64,000 bases of DNA from Solea solea (taxonomy: Eukaryota > Chordata > Actinopteri > Pleuronectiformes > Soleidae): positions 24,672,395 through 24,736,394 of the forward strand of contig NC_081146.1 in assembly GCF_958295425.1 (NCBI RefSeq). The letters are read 5' to 3'. The notes under the pieces were generated by a model, which was given only the letters and a program-made list of their open reading frames with translations, did no database searches and was not told the DNA's origin. Within the stretch, counting starts at the first letter, position 1, and each line of letters opens with the position of its first letter. Position numbers and translations under genes: made by a program. Below are positions 59,780 to 64,000 of this stretch, piece by piece.

Positions 59780-62376
59780 GTTTTGGAAGACATACTAAGC
59801 TATGACTTTTTTGTCACATTTTGGACAACATAATATACTATGACTTTTTTGTCACATTTTGGACGACATACTATACTATGACTTTTTTGTCACATTTTGG
59901 ATGACATACTAAAGTATGACATTTTTATCACATTTTGGACGACATACTAACCTATGACATTTTTATCACATTTTGGACGACATACTATACTATGACTTTT
60001 TTGTCAAATTTTGGACGACATACAATACTATGACTTTTTTGTCATATTTTGGACGACATACTAACCTATGACGTTTTTATCAAATTTTGGACGACATACT
60101 AACCTATGACGTTTTTATCACATTTTGGATGACATACTAAAGTATAACGTTTTTATCACATTTTGGACGACATACTAACCTATGACTTTTTTGTCACATT
60201 TTGGACGACATACTATACTATGACCTTTTTGTCAAATTTTGGACGACATACTATACTATGACTTTTGTGTCATAATTTGGACGACATACTAAAGTATGAC
60301 GTTTTTGTCACATTTTGGACGACATACTAAAGTATGACGTTTTGTGTCACAATTTGGACGACATACTAACCTATGACATTTTTATCACATTTTGGACGAC
60401 ATACTTTACTATGACATTTTTATCAAATTTTGGACGACATACTATACTATGACTTTTTTGTCAAATTTTGGACGACATACTATACTATGACTTTTTTGTC
60501 AAATTTTGGACGACATACTATACTATGACTTTTGTGTCATATTTTGGACGACATACTATACTATGACTTTTTTGTCACATTTTGGATGACATACTAAAGT
60601 ATAACGTTTTTATCACATTTTGGACGACATACTAACCTATGACGTTTTTATCACATTTTGGACGACATACTATACTATGACTTTTTTGTCAAATTTTGGA
60701 CGACATACTATACTATGACTTTTGTGTCATATTTTGGACGACATACTAAAGTATGACGTTTTTGTCACATTTTGGACGACATACTAAAGTATGACGTTTT
60801 GTGTCACATTTTGGACGACATACTAACCTATGACATTTTTATCACATTTTGGACGACATACTATACTATGACATTTTTATCAAATTTTGGACGACATACT
60901 ATACTATGACTTTTTTGTCGAATTTTGGACGACATACTAACCTATGACGTTTTTATCACATTTTGGACGACATACTATACTATGACATTTTCATCAAATT
61001 TTGGACGACATACTAAAGTATGACATTTTTATCACATTTTGGACGACATACTATACTATGACATTTTTATCAAATTTTGGACGACATACTATACTATGAC
61101 TTTTTTGTCAAATTTTGGACGACATACTATACTATGACTTTTTTGTCACATTTTGGACGACATACTATACTATGACATTTTCATCAAATTTTGGACGACA
61201 TACTAAAGTATGACTTTTTTGTCACATTTTGGATGACATACTAAAGTATGACATTTTTATCACATTTTGGACGACATACTATACTATGACATTTTTATCA
61301 CATTTTGGACGACATACTATACTATGACATTTTTATCAAATTTTGGACGACATACTATACTATGACTTTTTTGTTGAATTTTGGACGACATACTAACCTA
61401 TGACGTTTTTATCACATTTTGGACGACATACTATACTATGACATTTTCATCAAATTTTGGACGACATACTAAAGTATGACATTTTTATCAAATTTTGGAC
61501 GACATACTATACTATGACTTTATTGTCAAATTTTGGACGACATACTATACTGTGACTTTTTTGTCACATTTTGGACGACATACTATACTATGACATTTTC
61601 ATCAAATTTTGGACGACATACTAAAGTATGACTTTTTTGTCACATTTTGGATGACATACTAAAGTATGACATTTTTATCACATTTTGGACGACATACTAT
61701 ACTATGACATTTTTATCAAATTTTGGACGACATACAATACTATGACATTTTTATCAAATTTTGGACGACATACTATACTATGACTTTTGTCAAATTTTGG
61801 ACGACATACTATACTATGACTTTTGTGTCATATTTTGGACGACATACTATACTATGACTTTTTTGTCACATTTTGGATGACATACTAAAGTATAACGTTT
61901 TTATCACATTTTGGACGACATACTAACCTATGACGTTTTTATCAAATTTTGGACGACATACTATACTATGACTTTTGTGTCATATTTTGGACGACATACT
62001 AAAGTATGACGTTTTTGTCACATTTTGGACAACATACTAAAGTATGACGTTTTGTGTCACATTTTGGACGACATACTAACCTATGACGTTTTTATCACAT
62101 TTTGGACGACATACTATACTATGACTTTTTTGTCAAATTTTGGACGACATACTAACCTATGACGTTTTTATCAAATTTTGGACGACATACTATACTATGA
62201 CTTTTTTGTCAAATTTTGGACGACATACTAACCTATGACGTTTTTATCAAATTTTGGACGACATACTAACCTATGACGTTTTTATCACATTTTGGACGAC
62301 ATACTATACTATGACATTTTCTTAAAATTTTGGACGACATACTCAAGTATGACTTTTTTGTCAAATTTTGGACGAC

Positions 62377-62550
62377 AGATGATATTGTTTAACATTAGTG
62401 TGTATTATGTGAATTATATAGCATGCAAACCTACAAGTTTCGGTTTGCAGTTTGGCAGAGTGGTCTAAGGTTTCTGCTTTTGAACCAGCTACCATCAGGA
62501 AGAGCAGGTTCAAATCCCACTCCCATCAGAAAATATGAACGCTCTTGGTC
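62377..62550 (+). repeat. tRNA-like insert in satellite, copy 2
   Basis: Same block as copy 1, with A box at 62453-62463 and B box at 62507-62517. It differs from copy 1 in a few bases (TTTCGGTTTG for TTTGCGTTTG, TTTCTGCTTTTG for TTTGTGTTTTTG). It is flanked by GGACGAC on the left and TTTTGGAAGACATAC on the right, as are the other copies. Confidence 0.65.
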
Positions 62551-63057
62551 ATTTTGGAAGACATACTAACCTATGACATTTTTGTCAAATTCTGGACGAC
62601 ATACTATACTATGACGTTTTTATCAAATTTTGGACGACATACTATACTATGACTTTTGTGTCATATTTTGGACGACATACTAAAGTATGACGTTTTTGTC
62701 ACATTTTGGACAACATACTAAAGTATGACGTTTTGTGTCACATTTTGGACGACATACTAACCTATGACGTTTTTATCACATTTTGGACGACATACTATAC
62801 TATGACTTTTTTGTCAAATTTTGGACGACATACTAACCTATGACGTTTTTATCAAATTTTGGACGACATACTATACTATGACTTTTTTGTCAAATTTTGG
62901 ACGACATACTAACCTATGACGTTTTTATCAAATTTTGGACGACATACTAACCTATGACGTTTTTATCACATTTTGGACGACATACTATACTATGACATTT
63001 TCTTAAAATTTTGGACGACATACTAAAGTATGACTTTTTTGTCAAATTTTGGACGAC

Positions 63058-63231
63058 AGATGATATTGTTTAACATTAGTGTGTATTATGTGAATTATAT
63101 AGCATGCAAACCTACAAGTTTCGGTTTGCAGTTTGGCAGAGTGGTCTAAGGTTTCTGCTTTTGAACCAGCTACCATCAGGAAGAGCAGGTTCAAATCCCA
63201 CTCCCATCAGAAAATATGAACGCTCTTGGTC
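63058..63231 (+). repeat. tRNA-like insert in satellite, copy 3
   Basis: Essentially identical to copy 2 and starting 681 bp after it. A box 63134-63144, B box 63188-63198. The preceding ~400 bp of satellite also repeats almost exactly, so copy 3 arose by a recent segmental duplication. Confidence 0.65.
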
Positions 63232-64000
63232 ATTTTGGAAGACATACTAACCTATGACATTTTTGTCAAATTTTGGACGACATACTATACTATGACTTTT
63301 TTGTCAAATTTTGGACGACATACTATACTATGACTTTTGTGTCATATTTTGGACGACATACTAAAGTATGACTTTTTTGTCAAATTTTGGACGACATACT
63401 ATACTATGACTTTTGTGTCATAATTTGGACGACATACTATACTATGACTTTTTTGTCACATTTTGGATGACATACTAAAGTATAACGTTTTTATCACATT
63501 TTGGACGACATACTAACCTATGACGTTTTTATCACATTTTGGACGACATACTATACTATGACTTTTTTGTCAAATTTTGGACGACATACTATACTATGAC
63601 TTTTGTGTCATATTTTGGACGACATACTAAAGTATGACGTTTTTGTCACATTTTGGACGACATACTAAAGTATGACGTTTTGTGTCACATTTTGGACGAC
63701 ATACTAACCTATGACATTTTTATCACATTTTGGACGACATACTATACTATGACATTTTTATCAAATTTTGGACGACATACTATACTATGACTTTTTTGTC
63801 AAATTTTGGACGACATACTAACCTATGACGTTTTTATCACATTTTGGACGACATACTAACCTATGACATTTTTATCACATTTTGGACGACATACTATACT
63901 ATGACATTTTTATCACATTTTGGACGACATACTATACTATGACTTTTTTGTCAAATTTTGGACGACATACTAACCTATGACATTTTTATCACATTTTGGA

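Larger units (their letters stand above)
53396..64000. repeat. 38-bp satellite array with higher-order duplications, running off the window
   Basis: The unit is GGACGACATACTATACTATG followed by ACTTTTTTGTCAAATTTT, 38 bp. At that length the 10.6 kb holds roughly 275 units. The middle word varies among a few classes (CTATACTATG, CTAACCTATG, CTAAAGTATG, CTAATGTATG, CTTAAGTATG), as do the T-tract and CAAA/CACA/CATA words. A shortened unit lacking TATAC (GACATACTATGACTTTG) marks repeated blocks near 54.36, 55.53, 56.32, 57.57, 58.59 and 58.93 kb, so units are organised in larger duplicated segments. Short open frames here come from the repeat. The array continues past 64000. Confidence 0.97.

Noticed and set aside
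53396..64000. CRISPR-like regular repeats
   Set aside because: Units are contiguous with no unique spacers, in a eukaryotic genome; this is a satellite.

Overview
The window is vertebrate, almost certainly teleost fish, genomic DNA. Its genes are split into many short exons with GT-AG introns. It carries dispersed elements of a kind common in fish genomes (palindromic MITE-like elements, an RTE-like LINE, L2-like LINE ends, SINE-like pieces), and five genes can be assembled by eye with open, phase-consistent reading frames. No prokaryotic signals (operons, Shine-Dalgarno sites, CRISPR arrays) were seen. The species cannot be named from the sequence.

Layout, left to right. 1-0.5 kb: edge of an unidentified minus-strand gene. 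3.2-11.3 kb, plus strand: tap1, half of the peptide transporter that feeds MHC class I, with a kappa-B site and an ISRE in its putative promoter and further IRF-type repeats in its 5' region. 15.2-25.8 kb, plus: brd2, a double-bromodomain BET chromatin reader, assembled as 12 coding exons including a 32-nt first exon. 28.5-35.6 kb and 36.6-40.4 kb, plus: a complete MHC class II alpha gene and a complete class II beta gene in tandem. 43.1-46.7 kb, plus: vmo1, a secreted vitelline-membrane-outer-layer-1 family protein. 46.7-50.5 kb: no gene recognised. 50.5-53.4 kb: L2-like LINE pieces lying between two degenerate stretches that resemble the satellite. 53.4 kb to the window end: more than 10.6 kb of 38-bp satellite with higher-order duplications and three copies of a ~174-bp insert containing a tRNA-like sequence with A and B boxes.

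How the parts fit. tap1, brd2 and class II A/B form a compact block with the tetrapod-like neighbour relation TAP1 - BRD2 - class II. Teleost class I and class II genes are generally unlinked, so a class I pathway gene beside a class II pair is notable. The class II pair departs from classical peptide-contact residues (alpha N69 to D, beta W61 to Y, beta H81 to Y by my hand alignment), and its alpha-1 domain has DM-alpha-like stretches. It may be a non-classical lineage sitting next to brd2, where mammals keep DMA/DMB. Three CTCF-type motifs, all in the plus orientation, lie before the alpha gene, inside the beta gene and beyond vmo1. All exon boundaries were read by eye, supported by splice sites, phase and family similarity recalled from knowledge; no alignment or database search was run.
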